From NCBI GenBank assembly GCA_002007465.1, contig LNAC01000739.1, forward strand, positions 545,570 to 609,569: DNA of 64,000 nucleotides, given 5' to 3'. Positions 1 to 11,823 of this stretch are shown in pieces. Positions within the stretch are counted from its first letter, which is position 1. Each line of letters starts with the position of its first letter. A program made the position numbers and the translations under genes. The notes under the pieces were generated by a model. The model was not told where the DNA came from, made no database searches, and worked only from the letters and a program-made list of their open reading frames with translations. The stretch comes from Ailurus styani (Eukaryota; Chordata; Mammalia; Carnivora; Ailuridae).

Positions 1-1319
1 CAGTCCTTGAAGATAAAAGATACAATGTTTACTTAAAAAGTTAACAATTAGAAATGTGAATTTTTCCATGCAATTAGTGATCAGCATAAAATTATGGAAA
101 ATAAGCTTATAGAGACAAAAGCCACAGAACATTAAATACCATCTATTCAATAAATATACTAGTAATAAAGCTATAGGGGAAATTTCATCTCTAAATAAAT
201 ATTCTCAATTTTGTGTGATAAGATTATTTCACTGAGTTTCCCAAAGTTTATGTCAAAAATCCTTTCTAATAAAATAATGAACATTTAATTTCATTTCATA
301 TGGTTTCTTCTTGCCATGTGTATCAAAAGGGAATACTTTTGGTTTCAATTAACAAAATATCTAACTAATAGTGGCTTGAAATATAAAGAAATTTATTTTT
401 AAAGAGTATCATAGAAGTAGATGGTAGTTACCAAGTTGTTAAATCATATATACCATCCTTAACACATTGATTTTTCTTCTTTATGCTGTCTTTCAAGTTT
501 ACAAAATGGTGGCCAAAGCTCCACGTGTGCATTAAAAGCAATAATAAAAGGAAAGGATTAATTCTATCTATATTGTGAGGTCTTTTATCAATAAAAGCTT
601 TCTCAAAGTCCAGTGACCTTCAGACTTTAGATGATCGTTTATTGATCATATCTTGGAAACATGGCCATCTGTAATGCAAGAGAAGCTAAGAAAGCCACTC
701 TAGCTGAAATTAGCAAGAGAGAACGGGTTTGCAAATGGAAGTTGTGCTACCCAACTGATGGGATGAGACACATCAAGCAATCTTGGACCACAAATTGTTC
801 CGTAAGGAACTGTGACAAGAGAGAACACACTGACGATTCGCAGAAAGGAATATCTTTCGGTTAATACAATGGCATTTTGTTGTATATATATGCATCTTGT
901 ATAAATTTTATTTAGGTGATCTTCCTCTAACAGAAATAAACATATATGAAAACAGAAAAAAATTCCATTTCTACACCACAGGGCCATGCACCACTATATG
1001 GAATAGCAACTCTAAAGGGGACTGACTCTATGTACGCTCTCCCAAGTTAAAAGCTAGAACCATTTGACTTCACTGTTCAAACAATTAATGTGTTCAGTTT
1101 TGAGGTTTGCTAATTATCCCTTCATATAGATTCTGAATAAGGTGAGAAATAGATATAGTTTTCAAATTAAGGTATTTGTTTCAGCTTTGTTAATGATAAA
1201 TCTGGACTGAACAATGTAACTTTCATCAGGAGCTGAATTTTGGTCTTCCTCCTACTTCTCCTCTCCTGTTACAATCCATTTATATTCATGGAGAATCACA
1301 GCTTTATTAAAACTCATTG
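1..1319. other. AT-rich sequence, nothing recognised
   Basis: No convincing gene, RNA or repeat is visible. A 67-codon frame at 661-864 (+) and an overlapping 95-codon frame on the opposite strand (700-987) are both short, resemble no family I know, and lie in ordinary AT-rich sequence. I treat them as chance frames. Confidence 0.5.
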
Positions 1320-1401
1320 CAGTGAAAGAGATAGAGTTAGGGTTAGAGGGAGGGAAAGAGGGACAGAGGGGGATATGGGGGGGAGAGAAAGAGAGGAGGG
1401 G
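1320..1401 (+). repeat. Purine-rich low-complexity tract with G-quadruplex motif
   Basis: About 80 bases that are almost entirely A and G on the + strand. Four G3 runs at 1340-1342, 1348-1350, 1352-1354 and 1360-1362, with loops of 5, 1 and 5 bases, fit the canonical intramolecular G-quadruplex pattern. Longer G runs follow at about 1368-1383. The flanks do not show a recognisable SINE head. Confidence 0.75.
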
Positions 1402-2432
1402 GGAACTCAATCTGCCTTAATTGGGATATTGATATCTGGGAGGTTCTGAAGTGTGTGAAGATATCTCCCTTTGTTATTTGAGCAATTCCTCAGTGTGCAT
1501 GTTGATGAGAAGAGTCTTTCTCTTACCATAAAACCCGAAAAACCCAGGTATTTGTTTTCCTAGATAACCGCACAACTGAGGCAAAATACTAGTCCTAGAT
1601 TCCAGGAATCAGATGCCTCTCTCCCAGACACTGAATCAGGAAGTGAAGAAACATGAACTATGTAAAATCCATGACTGCTGTGGCAACAGCAAATCCTGTT
1701 TCTGTGACAATGATGGCAGTGGTGCCAAGACTGGGATTTAGTGTTGAATCACAGTGGTGGCAGCAGTAACAGTCCTCGAATTCATTTTCTCTTATAGAAA
1801 GGAAATAGTGTTCTCACTGAATGTACACCATCACATCATTTTGGACATGGTTTTGTTTGCTACTGAGTGCCCCTACATGAGCCAGTTTAAGCTAAATTAT
1901 GTTGCTTAACAAACAAGCCAAAATTGCAGGGGTGAAAAACAAAAAGCATTTATTTCTGGGATTTGCACCTTAGGAATAGTCCCTAAAGGGGCATGCTGAG
2001 TTTACGAGAGAGAAAAAAGTCAAGACATGGAAGAATCATGCAATGCCCTTTAAAGGAGCTTCTCAGAAGTGGCATAAAAATATTCCATTTATAGTCCATT
2101 GTCCAAAGAAAGTCAGAACAGAGCTTGATGTTAGTGGGATGGGGAACCAAGTACTTATTTTTATCTCTTTGTGAATTATTTAAACACTTGGTTCTTAAAA
2201 TATTTTTGGCAATACTGTGAACTATACAATATCTTTTCAGTAAGCTGCTTTTCTGTAAGAGTTAGTTTCTGTTGCTTGCAACTTGATTCATGAATACCCC
2301 TAAGTAGACAGGGACTAGGTCCTGACTTTGGTGCTCCGACTACCCACAAATGGGAGCAGAGAAAGAACCATGAAGAGGAGAGAACAAGTTGGTAGAATCA
2401 CTGGCATAAAAGTGTTTCCCCATTCTACATTA
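1402..2432. other. No gene seen; possible old repeat near 1.88-2.15 kb
   Basis: No gene is seen. The part around 1880-2145 has the feel of an old mammalian interspersed repeat (motif 'agcatttatttctggg' after an A-rich stretch), but I cannot assign a family. Confidence 0.4.
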
Positions 2433-2692
2433 TAGCATAGTTGTTAAGAACTGGCCGTTGGAACCATAATGCTTTGGTTAGGATCTAAACTTTTGTGTGT
2501 ATTACTCCTGTGACCTAGGGTAAAATATTACGGGTTTCACTGTCTGCAGAAAGGGAATAAAGTACCCACTTCCTAAGGCTGTTATGGTGATTAAATGAAT
2601 TAACATATGGACATGGAACAGTACGTGAACCATAATGGACATTTAGTTTTAGATATTAGTATAATTATTATTATCACTGTTACTCTTAAGAA
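2433..2692 (+). repeat. MIR SINE, sense
   Basis: The order of recognisable blocks matches MIR: 'tagttgttaagaactgg' near the start, a central part equivalent to 'ctgtgacct(t)ggg', 'ggctgttatggtgattaaatg', and a TATTATTATTATC-like end. The copy is strongly diverged, as expected for this ancient tRNA-derived family. Confidence 0.8.
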
Positions 2693-2734
2693 TAAGGCTA
2701 AAGATCTTTAGCCTCTGTTTTATGAATGGCAGAT

Positions 2735-2849
2735 GGGCACCTGGGTGGCTCAGTTGGTTAAGCATCTGCCTTCAGCTCAGGTCACGATCCCAGGGTCCTG
2801 GGATGGAGTCCCTCATCAGACTTCCTCCCCCCCCCCCGACAGATTGTGC

Positions 2850-2884
<35 letters not shown>

Positions 2885-2919
2885 AATAAATAAAATTTAA
2901 AAGAAAGAAAGAAAAAAGA
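2735..2919 (+). mobile_element. CAN-SINE (SINEC), sense, rearranged middle
   Basis: A tRNA-derived carnivoran SINE. The head 'gggcacctgggtggctcagt' is followed by the 'ggttaagcatctgcc' box-B-like part, a middle, and a (CT)n/(CA)n stretch with an AAATAAATAAA tail. The usual 'gggctccctgctcagc' block is replaced by a C homopolymer (about 2827-2837), so part of the body has been lost. No clear target-site duplication was found. Confidence 0.92.
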
Positions 2920-4436
2920 AATGTGGTGGTAACCCAGAAAATAGCTCTCTCTCCAGAGTGAAACAAGAAGTCTGAGTGGGATGAGGTCAATGTGAGCCTG
3001 AGTAATTATTTTAAATCACATCTCATAGAAGTTAATCTTGAGTGTATACTATGGCTAGCTGTATTTGCTTACTAGCCCTTCCAGTGGTTTGGCAAGCCAA
3101 CCAACCAGAAACCCAGCATGGCACTCATGATAAGTTTCCACATAAATGTTATTGCTTGGAGTAGATTTGTTAGAAAAATATTTCACTGGACAGAACTTAG
3201 TACCACTTCCTTTTAAAGGAGTGGCTGATAATACAGTGCCTCCCATCTTGGCTGAAATACTGCCTTGCTGCTGTATACATATGAGCTTAATGACAATACC
3301 AGTGAAGAAAAAATTAAATTATGAACCTTTCCACAGTCCATTGTGTCAACTGCACCAAGTAATGACACTTGCATAAGGACTTAATGTTGTCAGTTGGGCC
3401 TAACATATTAAATTTCATTCAACACATATACTACAGTTACAGAGAGAAAATAGGAAGAAAGGAAACTCGCTATCATTAGGGACCCATCTGATAGTTCTTT
3501 TTGCAGTTCAACAATGTAATTTGGAAGGGAGAGCTTCAGGAGGTAAAGGACAAATGTGTCTGGTGGTCAACACTTAAAATTCCTAAATAGAAAAACTTCT
3601 GCTAATTGCATCTTTTAAAAGGCAAAATAAAATAAGAACATAAAATGGAGAAATAAGTATATTTGTTTTCATTTTTCTTTACTTCCATTGGGAATAAAAA
3701 GAAATTTCATTATCCAATAAGGGGGGAAGCTAATGATTAAATAAGTTAAATGGTTTAAAATTGGAAGTTGCAGAAGTATGGGAGGTATAACTATAATACA
3801 TTTATTCAAACACAGCACATAGTTATTATAAATAGTTATACTGCTAAATGAACTATTGATTATGCAATATATATAATTTTAGAAGAGTAATATAATGAAA
3901 AATAACATTTGCATTTTTCTGACTTCTTGGCAATTTCAGATATTCTTGTGAATTAGTTTTTGTTTTCACAAGTTTCTTAGGCTTCGAAAGAAGACAAAAA
4001 ATGACATAAAGCAGAGAAAACATATATATGTCTACTTCAGGATACTTCACAAATCTGCAATTATATTGCATGAATTTTCTTTATTATAAAAAACCTCAAA
4101 CGTCTAAAAACCAGTCTTTAGATCATTCTGACTTTCCAAGGGGTTAATTATTGGAAATAGCGCAGCCCAAATTATCTCTGATGGCAAATAGGTAGTCATG
4201 GCAACATCTTTGAGAAGCCAAAGAGCATATATGACCTGCTACATGTTGTTAATCTGTAACACGGATGGGAAAAATTTCTCAAAATAATTTGAAATATTTA
4301 CAAAGATGATGGTCTTTTTCCATTAAAAATTAAGACTTATAGGGAATTTGACAGAAAATATGAGAAGGGGGAAAATGTGAAATATCTATTGATTAAATTA
4401 ATAAAATCAATTGGGCACATGGCTAGATGCTTTTAA
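2920..4436. other. AT-rich sequence, nothing recognised
   Basis: No gene or confident repeat. Frames of 63-76 codons on both strands (3055-3376, 3853-4071) overlap each other antisense and show no domain I recognise. Confidence 0.5.
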
Positions 4437-4610
4437 ATGTGTTCTATGACCCATCAGATATCTATGAGAGGAATAAAGAACTCTATTTTTACATTTGAGA
4501 AAGCTCATGTTCAGAAAGATAAAGTAAGTTTCTCAAGGTCACATGACTGACAAAGGGCAGAGATAGACTAGAATGCATTCATCACCATACACTGCATTAG
4601 GACTTCAAAT
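4437..4610 (-). repeat. MIR SINE, antisense
   Basis: The + strand reads as reverse-complement MIR: a 'tttttacatttgagaaa' block, then 'aaggtcacatgactgacaa' and 'gggcagagatagactagaa'. These match the MIR parts complementary to 'cctcatctgtaaaatg' and 'gctgtgtgacctt'. Diverged. Confidence 0.75.
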
Positions 4611-4897
4611 CCTATGACAAAATCTACAGATACAGACTTCGTGGAAGAAGGAAATTAAATAAAGCACATATTCCACAGATATGTGCCCAAGTCAAGATAG
4701 AGGAAACACAAATAATCAGTTGAATCTCGAGTTGTTCTCCTCAAAAAATGCATACCACATTAGATGCATGCAATAATAGAGTCCATTTGTAAAGGTCAAT
4801 CATCATTGCTCATTCCTTTAGATGGACTTAGAACTTAAAGATGAGGAAAGGGGAAGAAGACTAATGAAAGCACATTTTATATTTAAAATGTATTTAA

Positions 4898-5370
4898 ATT
4901 AACTTTAACAGCTTCACTGAAGTATAAGTGATACAGGAAAAACTGTACATATTTAATGTGTACAATTTGAGGAGTTTAGTCATATGTAAACACTTATAAA
5001 ACCATCAACATAATTAAGGTAACAGATATATTCCCAGAGTTTCCTTGAGGGGAGGGTAAGAACACTTAACATGAGATCTATCCTTGTAGAAAATTTTCAA
5101 ATTCACAATACCGCTCGTTAACCGTAGGCACCATGTCGTACAGCAGATCTCTAGAACACATTCCTTTGGCATAACTAAGACATTAAACTCTTTGAATAAC
5201 AACTCCCCCTTTTTCCCCAACCCCCAGCCCCTGACAACCATGACCGCTTCTTTGAATTTGACTATTTTAGATACCTTATCTAAGTGGAATCATACAATAT
5301 TTAAAACTTTACTCTCGACTATGAAAATACTGTTCTTTCTCAATGACCGCTGTTCTTATATCCAGCCTAA
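4898..5370 (-). mobile_element. Old L1 3'-region fragment, antisense
   Basis: The + strand resembles the reverse complement of L1 3' ends. Blocks are 'cttcactgaagtataag' (TTTATTGAGRTATAATT-like), 'taatgtgtacaatttg', 'accatcaacataattaag', and later 'cagcccctgacaaccatgac' followed by 'agtggaatcatacaatattt'. Divergence is high, which places it among older mammalian L1M types. No intact reading frame remains. Confidence 0.7.
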
Positions 5371-5479
5371 TGTTTAGAATTTTCAAAGTTCAGACATGGT
5401 TAAAAATTACATGAAGATACACATCAGTTAATGGAGTATTCAATCAGGAAGACTCAGATACTTTCAAGATAATATTGTC

Positions 5480-6010
5480 CAATAAGCGCATTATTTTTTT
5501 AACTTTACTAATGACACATGAACCATTCTTGTGAAGACTTCAAACAGTACAGGCCAAGCAAAAATACCCCTTTCTTTTCTCTCTATACCATTCTCCTTCT
5601 CAATAGTAATAACTGTTACTTACTGTAATCATTTTAGTATATTTCTTCCAGAACTCTCATTTGTATATGTGTCTATATATAGGTTGTATATATATATATA
5701 CATATGCATAAATACAGAGTTATATGTACATGAACTATGTATGCACACATACTTAATGTTTGCTTTGAGTTTCTGAGAGCCGAAATGAAATATTTCACCA
5801 TCAGCCTTTCACTCAGGATAGAGATTTTCCATGCCAATTACATAGATCTTATTCTTTTAACTGCTGCATCACATTTCAGTTAGTAAAGGTTTTCACTATT
5901 ATAAAACATTACAGGGACTATCTTTGTGATCATTCTGTAGACTAGAACCCTGAAACTGAAATTACTTATTATGCAGCTAATGAGTTATGCATCAAAATAC
6001 AGTAGGTACA
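5480..6010 (-). mobile_element. Probable old L1 fragment, antisense
   Basis: The + strand carries diverged blocks typical of antisense old L1 3' sequence, including a 'tatttcttccagaactctc' region, an AT-rich 'tatatatata' stretch at about 5672-5707, a 'taactgctgcatcacatttcag' equivalent of the 'ggctgcatagtattcca' block, and 'ctagaaccctgaaactgaaatt'. It may be one element with 4898-5370. Confidence 0.45.
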
Positions 6011-6318
6011 CTGAGAACCAATATTGAACATGAGTTCCCATTCATTTTAAAATCCACCAATGTATATATCATATGTTTAACTGCTTTCATCTTGTGAAGG
6101 AAAAAAAATATCAATGTATTAATTTGCAATACATGGTTTACTTGTGAGATTGAATTTATTTTCATATTTTATTAGCTAGATGGTATTTTTTTTCCTATAA
6201 AATGATTCTTAATATTATTAGGCCATTTAAAAATTGAAGTGTTTTTCTTTGTTTAGTGGTTTGTGGCAATATTATTATTAAACCTTAAAATTAAATAATA
6301 CTAATAATTTCCTCTTAG
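6011..6318. other. AT-rich sequence, nothing recognised
   Basis: I see no gene, RNA or assignable repeat here. Confidence 0.5.
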
Positions 6319-6330
6319 AATTGAGACTAT

Positions 6331-6498
6331 TTTTTTTAAAAAGATTTTATTTATTTATTTGACAGAGAGAAACACAGGGAGAGAGGGACACACAAGCAGG
6401 CAGGGCGAGTGAGAGAGGGAGAAGACCCTCGATCATCCCCAGATCATGACCCAAGCTGAAGGCAGACGTTTAACAACTGAGCCACCCAAGCGCCCCGT
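6331..6498 (-). mobile_element. CAN-SINE, antisense
   Basis: Antisense copy: T-rich tail complement on the left, GA-rich middle, and the complemented head 'gccacccaagcgcccc' on the right. It is flanked by the target-site duplication 'aattgagactatttt' (6319-6333 and 6499-6513). It is a shorter subfamily member without the 'gggttaaagcc' variant. Confidence 0.93.
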
Positions 6499-6513
6499 AA
6501 TTGAGACTATTTT

Positions 6514-7149
6514 TCTCCCAAACCGTCACTTGTCTTTTAATTTTGTGTATGTCGCTTAAGTGCCCTTCCTTTTTTGTTAAAGTAGTACTGAATTGTGCTT
6601 ACTAGACCCATTACCTACAGAGTTAATAGCAAAGTAACTTTTCCTTAAGTCTATTTCAGCGGTCCCTGGTTAGTGTGCATCTCTACATTCTATCTAGATT
6701 AACAAGTGACTTATTTATACTCGGTTTTCAAATCAAACAATGGAAAACTCATTTTGTAGCTACTTCTAAAAGATGACATAAATGTAAGTATTTTAACACC
6801 CTGGTTAAATCATCTGGCAGCCTTCATCCTTCTAAAATTTTCTCTCTGTGTGTGATCTCCAAGCTAATGTCTTAAGGCCAGGTACCTTGATAGAGGATTC
6901 TGAGTCTCCAGCCACTAAAGATCACTCGGAGTTACCTTTTTAATCTCAGTTAATCTACAATTTCCTTTTCAGTAAGGGCCTATAAAGAGAATTTTCTTTA
7001 GTCCGACCAACAGGTGGCAGAACAGGGAGAAATGCAGTCATACATGTACAACTTCACATAACCATATCAATGGGGAGTTTAATTTATAATCTCCTTGTAT
7101 CCTTTTAGACATTGTTTCCAGGTTAGCCTTCATGAATCACTGTTTTTCA
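6514..7149. other. No gene seen
   Basis: Ordinary AT-rich sequence without a frame, RNA or repeat that I can assign. Confidence 0.5.
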
Positions 7150-7290
7150 TGCTACCCACTACTGAAATTCTAACAGTTCCCTATTACCTATAGGTCACTG
7201 GAAGACATACTGAAATTCAAGGCTCTGTATAATCTGGTCTTACTCTGTGTCTTCTTATGTCTCATTTTTCACTCCCTCTTGACTCAGTAA
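7150..7290 (+). repeat. L2 LINE fragment, sense
   Basis: Blocks such as 'tgaaattcaaggctctgtat' and 'aatctggtcttac' match the conserved L2 segment equivalent to 'aaggccctgcatgatctggcc', followed by a 'cactccctcttg' run. It is a diverged non-LTR retrotransposon remnant. Confidence 0.6.
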
Positions 7291-7480
7291 TGAATCTTGC
7301 ACACCATGTAGGTTTGCAGTTTGGCTCTATGTGGACTAGCTGTTTGCATTTTCAATGTAAGATTTTGAGCAAAAAGGTTGAAATAATATACTGTAATTGT
7401 TAACACTCAGACTTTATATTAAAGGCCAAAAGGGGGATACTGAGCAGTTCACCTTCTCTCATCAAGAGGAGGAAGATAAA

Positions 7481-7671
7481 TCTTTTTTTTTTTTTTTTTG
7501 ACACAGAGAGAGAGAGATCACAAGTAGGCAGAGAGACAGGCAGAGAGAGAGGAAGAAGCAGGCTCCCCACTGAGCAGAGAGCCTGTTGCAGGCCTCGATC
7601 CCAGGACCTTGAGATCATGACCTGAGTTGAAGGCAGAGGCTTTAACCCACTGAGCCACCCAGGCGCCCAGA
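7481..7671 (-). mobile_element. CAN-SINE, antisense, mustelid-type head
   Basis: Left T homopolymer (tail complement), GA-rich middle, and right end 'ctgagccacccaggcgccc', with the 'ggctttaaccca' variant complementary to 'gggttaaagcc'. The target-site duplication 'aagataaatctt' lies at 7473-7484 and 7672-7683 (12/12). Confidence 0.95.
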
Positions 7672-7683
7672 AAGATAAATCTT

Positions 7684-10019
7684 AAAAAGGGTTATATAGC
7701 ACCTTTTATTTTTTTGATTCTCTTTTAGCCATGGGTAAAACATAAATAGCTGATTTAAAAGGTTATGTGCAATAGTTAACAATATCAAAAATTTTTATTT
7801 TTTATTAGATATCTGAATTCCAGACCAGAAAAGACAAAATACAAACAGGAACTTCCAAATCATTTTCTCAGCATATTCTTCTTCCTGGACATTTATATTT
7901 GTTTTATAAATGACATTGTAACCTATAATTTATTGAATGGTAGCATAATAGAGCAAAAAAATTTTCATTGAGAATAATGAGAACTAACATTTTTAAAATT
8001 CTAATTTAATGTGAACATATTCAAAAATTTTCTGAGTTTTTTTTATATTGGACATTCTAAAATATAGACAAAAATAGGATATAATAGCTTATTCAAATTA
8101 AATTTTAATGTGTCTTAATATTCATGTGTGTATCATGGATTTGGTTTATACTACTAGAATCCTTGTTTAGATGAATTACATTGAGTAATGCTTCTGTGTA
8201 CACAGTAAATGCTCTATAAATGTCTGGGGGAAAACTTGTATTTATATTTTATTTTACTAAGGAAATATACATTTTGAATGAATGGAGCACTCTTCATTAT
8301 TTCTTGCTTCTGCCTTTCTATTATGGCTATCATTTAGGTTCTAAATTTGGTTTAATCTCCACAACATCTTCAAATGAAATTTCAGGCCAAAAAAAATAGA
8401 AATAGAAGTTTGGACACATAGGAATTATTTTTGATAGAATCATCCTCAGAAGTAAGTGCACCGAGAGGACTAGAAACAGGATTTGGAGTAAAGTAAAAAC
8501 TATAGACAAAACCATAACAATAAGGTAAGCATATAAAGTATACAGATGACCAAATCCAGTGAATTTTCCCTTTGGTAAGGGACATGATCATGAGAAAAAC
8601 AAAATGTGAAATTACCTCCCAAGTCTATTTCAAACTGGTCATAAAAATAACATGAAAGATAAGAAATAAAATTAAAAAGTTACAAATGATTTTTCTACCT
8701 GTGTTACCATGTCCCCTTGCTGTGCTGGATGTGTAAGCACTTCATCTGAAGATTGAAGTCCCTGGGCATGGCCCTAGAACCCTCTCTCAGCAGCTGGTTC
8801 CCATGGGCAAACTACACAACCTCTGACCATTCTGACTTTGAACACGTAGTTCCTTTTTTGCTGCCTTTCCTCATAGCAAGCACAACAGATATTCATATAA
8901 ACAACAAAAAAAAGAGATCATCTTCTCCTCCACAATTCTGGATGTCATAACCTATATCTTTCCCTAACTGAAAACGTGGAATTGTTAAATCTTGACATTA
9001 TGTCATCTTTCTCCATCTGATACTTGGTTCCTCTATAGGCATCTTCTCCCACTTTTTAAAAATTCTTACATATGGTCTAATGACAGAACCCACTCCCTCT
9101 TACTAATTGCTCTTCATCAGGAATCTTGAGATATAGGTTTATGTTTTCTTCTTCAAGCCTAGGTATATCTTTAATCACTTTCTTAAAAACACCTATTAAA
9201 GAGACACATTTGTCTCAAGGTATCAGAAAAGGAATATATAATAATTAGAGATGATATTGCTACTGCCTCTAAAGAGTAAAAGATCACATTTAGAATCTGA
9301 GATGAAGCCACTTCTGAATTTCCTGAATTTTTAGACATGACACATGAATTTAGCTCTTGGGAGATGTTACTCCCAAGTAAGTTATCTATTAAGTTATCTA
9401 TTTGCACTAAGAAAATATGACCATGAGAAAATATGTCAAAAATAATTATTATCATTACCTTTGGTTTATTTTTTGAATCATTTATTTATAGCAATGCTTT
9501 ATGTTCATTAAAAACATAGGACACAATTTTTTTCAATGAGTGTTTTCTATTCTAGAATGGAGAGGCAGACATAAAAGTCAAAACTTCACAAAAATTGTGT
9601 TCCTTTCTTTATAATAAATTATTTCATACAGCAATATAATAAAAAATAATAGTATCAGCTTTGGGATATATATATATATGTATCAAAAGAATATGCATGT
9701 CATACCTTATTCTTCTCTTTAAATTTTATAATTTAATTGGAATTATAAGTAAATCTGAAAAAAATTACCTCCTCTGCCATAATGGTTCTTCATAATTACT
9801 AAATCTACTTTTGATCTCAATCAAACATGAGCACAACATAGATATCTTCAAATCTCATGGAATCAAGAAATTTACCATCCATACCCATTTGCTAAAGATA
9901 TTACTTGAGGATAAGCTCTAACAAAATTAGAATGCTGGAAGAAATTATGAGACGACTCACATGAGAGAGACATGTAGGCCAAGCAGGACTGGTACCGAAG
10001 ATTAGCCTTGGAAGAATGG
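7684..10019. other. AT-rich sequence, nothing recognised
   Basis: No gene seen. Frames of 60-90 codons occur on both strands but overlap antisense and show no domain. A short (AT)n run lies at about 9667-9682, and a MIR/L2-like tail ('agtaaatgctctataaatg') at about 8205. Confidence 0.5.
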
Positions 10020-10560
10020 AGGGGTGAAATGTGTACATTCTAGACTAAAGAACTAGTATGTAAAGAACTATAACACAATAGCTTCAGCTGACACATAGGG
10101 TATGAGTGGAATCAAAGGAGATGAGGCTCTGGATACCAGTTTCAGTCAAATTGTAGAGGACTTTATATGCCACACAAGGAATTTCAGTTTTATCCTATGC
10201 ATAATAAAATTGGCTAGCAAATAAAAGCACACATTTAGTAAGAACATGGTATGTATTAGAGATGAGACAAGGATATATAAGTAGGAAATTGGGTAGATAT
10301 ATAAGTTAAAGAATATGAATGATGTAGCTAGTTCAACGTAAGATACAGGAATCACAGGAACTACATGACTTGACACTAGATTCTAGGCACTCAGAAATAA
10401 GAAACTACTATGACTGGCCATGTGTATTTACACAGAGCTTTGAAATCTGGATAGTATTAGTTCTCTTCCTTCAAGCAGGATTTGATAGGAGGAAATAAAT
10501 GAATGACTTAAAGGTCTGAGAAACTAAATCAACCAAATAGTACAGAACTGAAAGACATAT
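10020..10560 (-). repeat. Probable L2 LINE fragment, antisense
   Basis: The + strand shows diverged reverse-complement L2 blocks: 'ggagatgaggctctgg', 'gtagaggactttatatgcca' (equivalent to 'agggccttgtaggcca'), and 'tttcagttttatcctatgc' (equivalent to 'ttggattttattctaagt'). The coordinates are approximate. Confidence 0.55.
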
Positions 10561-11258
10561 AGTTGCAAAAGACAATATTATTCTCAGAATTTCAGTCAAA
10601 CCAAGAAATACATATGACATAATTAACATTAACAATTGCCCCCTTTAATTTTTGCTCAATGACATAAAAAATCAAAATTACTTCCTCTCTCCTATTGGTA
10701 ATCAAAAATTATTTTCATTAAAAATAAGAGCTATAGAGAAATACTACTAACAAATAACTCACTAAAACGCCAAAAACGTTATTTTAATGCATAGACTAGT
10801 TTCAAATTTAAATCAGAGTTGATGCATAGTATTTTCCCACAGAACAGTTTGTCTACAAAAACATGTATAATAAGCATCACAAACAGAGGCAAGGTTACTC
10901 ATCCTTTTGTAGTTTGATTTTCAGTAGCCTTGACACAAATATTGCTTTGTTTATTCACCTATTCTTAGTATTTCGTTTATTTCTCCTACTCAGAGCAGAA
11001 GGTTAACAAGGATGACAGCACAGATGGTGACTCTTCTTCACAAGTCAAAGTGATGAGCCTTATAAAAGACTGTCACATGCGTCCTCTCACCTGTCTGGTC
11101 CCTTCTGTGCCCCCATCTGCACAGAGCTAATCTGATGACTTGTACTTCCTTGACCTCTTAAAAACCAGGGTTTCAGGATCAGCTCAGAAAGTGATCAAAT
11201 TACAGCCTTAGGTTTTATTTTTAGTTGTATATTTCTTATATTAGTAAATTAGTTTTAT
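10561..11258. other. No gene seen
   Basis: AT-rich sequence without an assignable feature. Confidence 0.5.
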
Positions 11259-11405
11259 GATACAAAGTATGCAAAATATTTTTTAAACTTAAATGTCAAA
11301 TACCGGGCGCCTGGGTGGCTCAGTGGGTTAAAGCCTCTGCTTTCGGCTCAGGTCATGANGATACAAAGTATGCAAAATATTTTTTAAACTTAAATGTCAA
11401 ATACC
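11259..11405. repeat. 46-bp perfect direct repeat flanking a SINE head and an N
   Basis: Bases 11259-11304 and 11360-11405 are identical over 46 positions (beginning 'gatacaaagtatgcaaaat' and ending 'gtcaaatacc'). A CAN-SINE target-site duplication is normally 10-20 bases, so a 46-base duplication beside an N points to an unresolved contig join, possibly two alleles with and without the SINE. Confidence 0.9.
11305..11358 (+). mobile_element. Head of CAN-SINE cut off at an assembly N
   Basis: The first 54 bases of a mustelid-type CAN-SINE ('gggcgcctgggtggctcagt', 'gggttaaagcctctgc') stop abruptly at a single N (11359). The body, CT tract and A-rich tail are absent. This is an assembly feature rather than a natural truncation, because these SINEs lose 5' ends, not 3' ends. 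Confidence 0.93.
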
Positions 11406-11823
11406 TTTAACTTTCATGATTAGTAGCTACTTTATGAGTCAACACATATTATCTTGTACCCCCAGCTTTATTGAGATATAATTGACATACAACATTGTGT
11501 AAGTTTAAGATGTACAACCTGTTGATTTGATACACTTTTATATGGCAATATTATTACCACTATAGTATTAGCTAATACCTCCATCACATAATTATCTTTT
11601 TTTGTGGTGAGAACAAGATTTAAGATTTACTCTCTTGGCAACTTTCAAGTATATGATACGTAATTGTTAACTATAATCACCATGCCTTGCATGAGCTCTC
11701 TACAAAGTATTTATCCTGTAACTGTAAGTCTGTACCATTTGACTGATATCTCCTTATTTCTCCCCATCCTCCAGACTTTGGTAACCATCATTCTACTTGG
11801 TTTCTACAAGTTTGGCTTTTTTA

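Noticed and set aside
1335..1347. Interstitial telomere-like 'gttagggttag'
   Set aside because: Only about one and a half TTAGGG units, which is expected by chance in a purine-rich tract.
2735..2800. tRNA-like head sequences as tRNA genes
   Set aside because: They are the 5' parts of tRNA-derived CAN-SINEs and do not form a complete tRNA cloverleaf.
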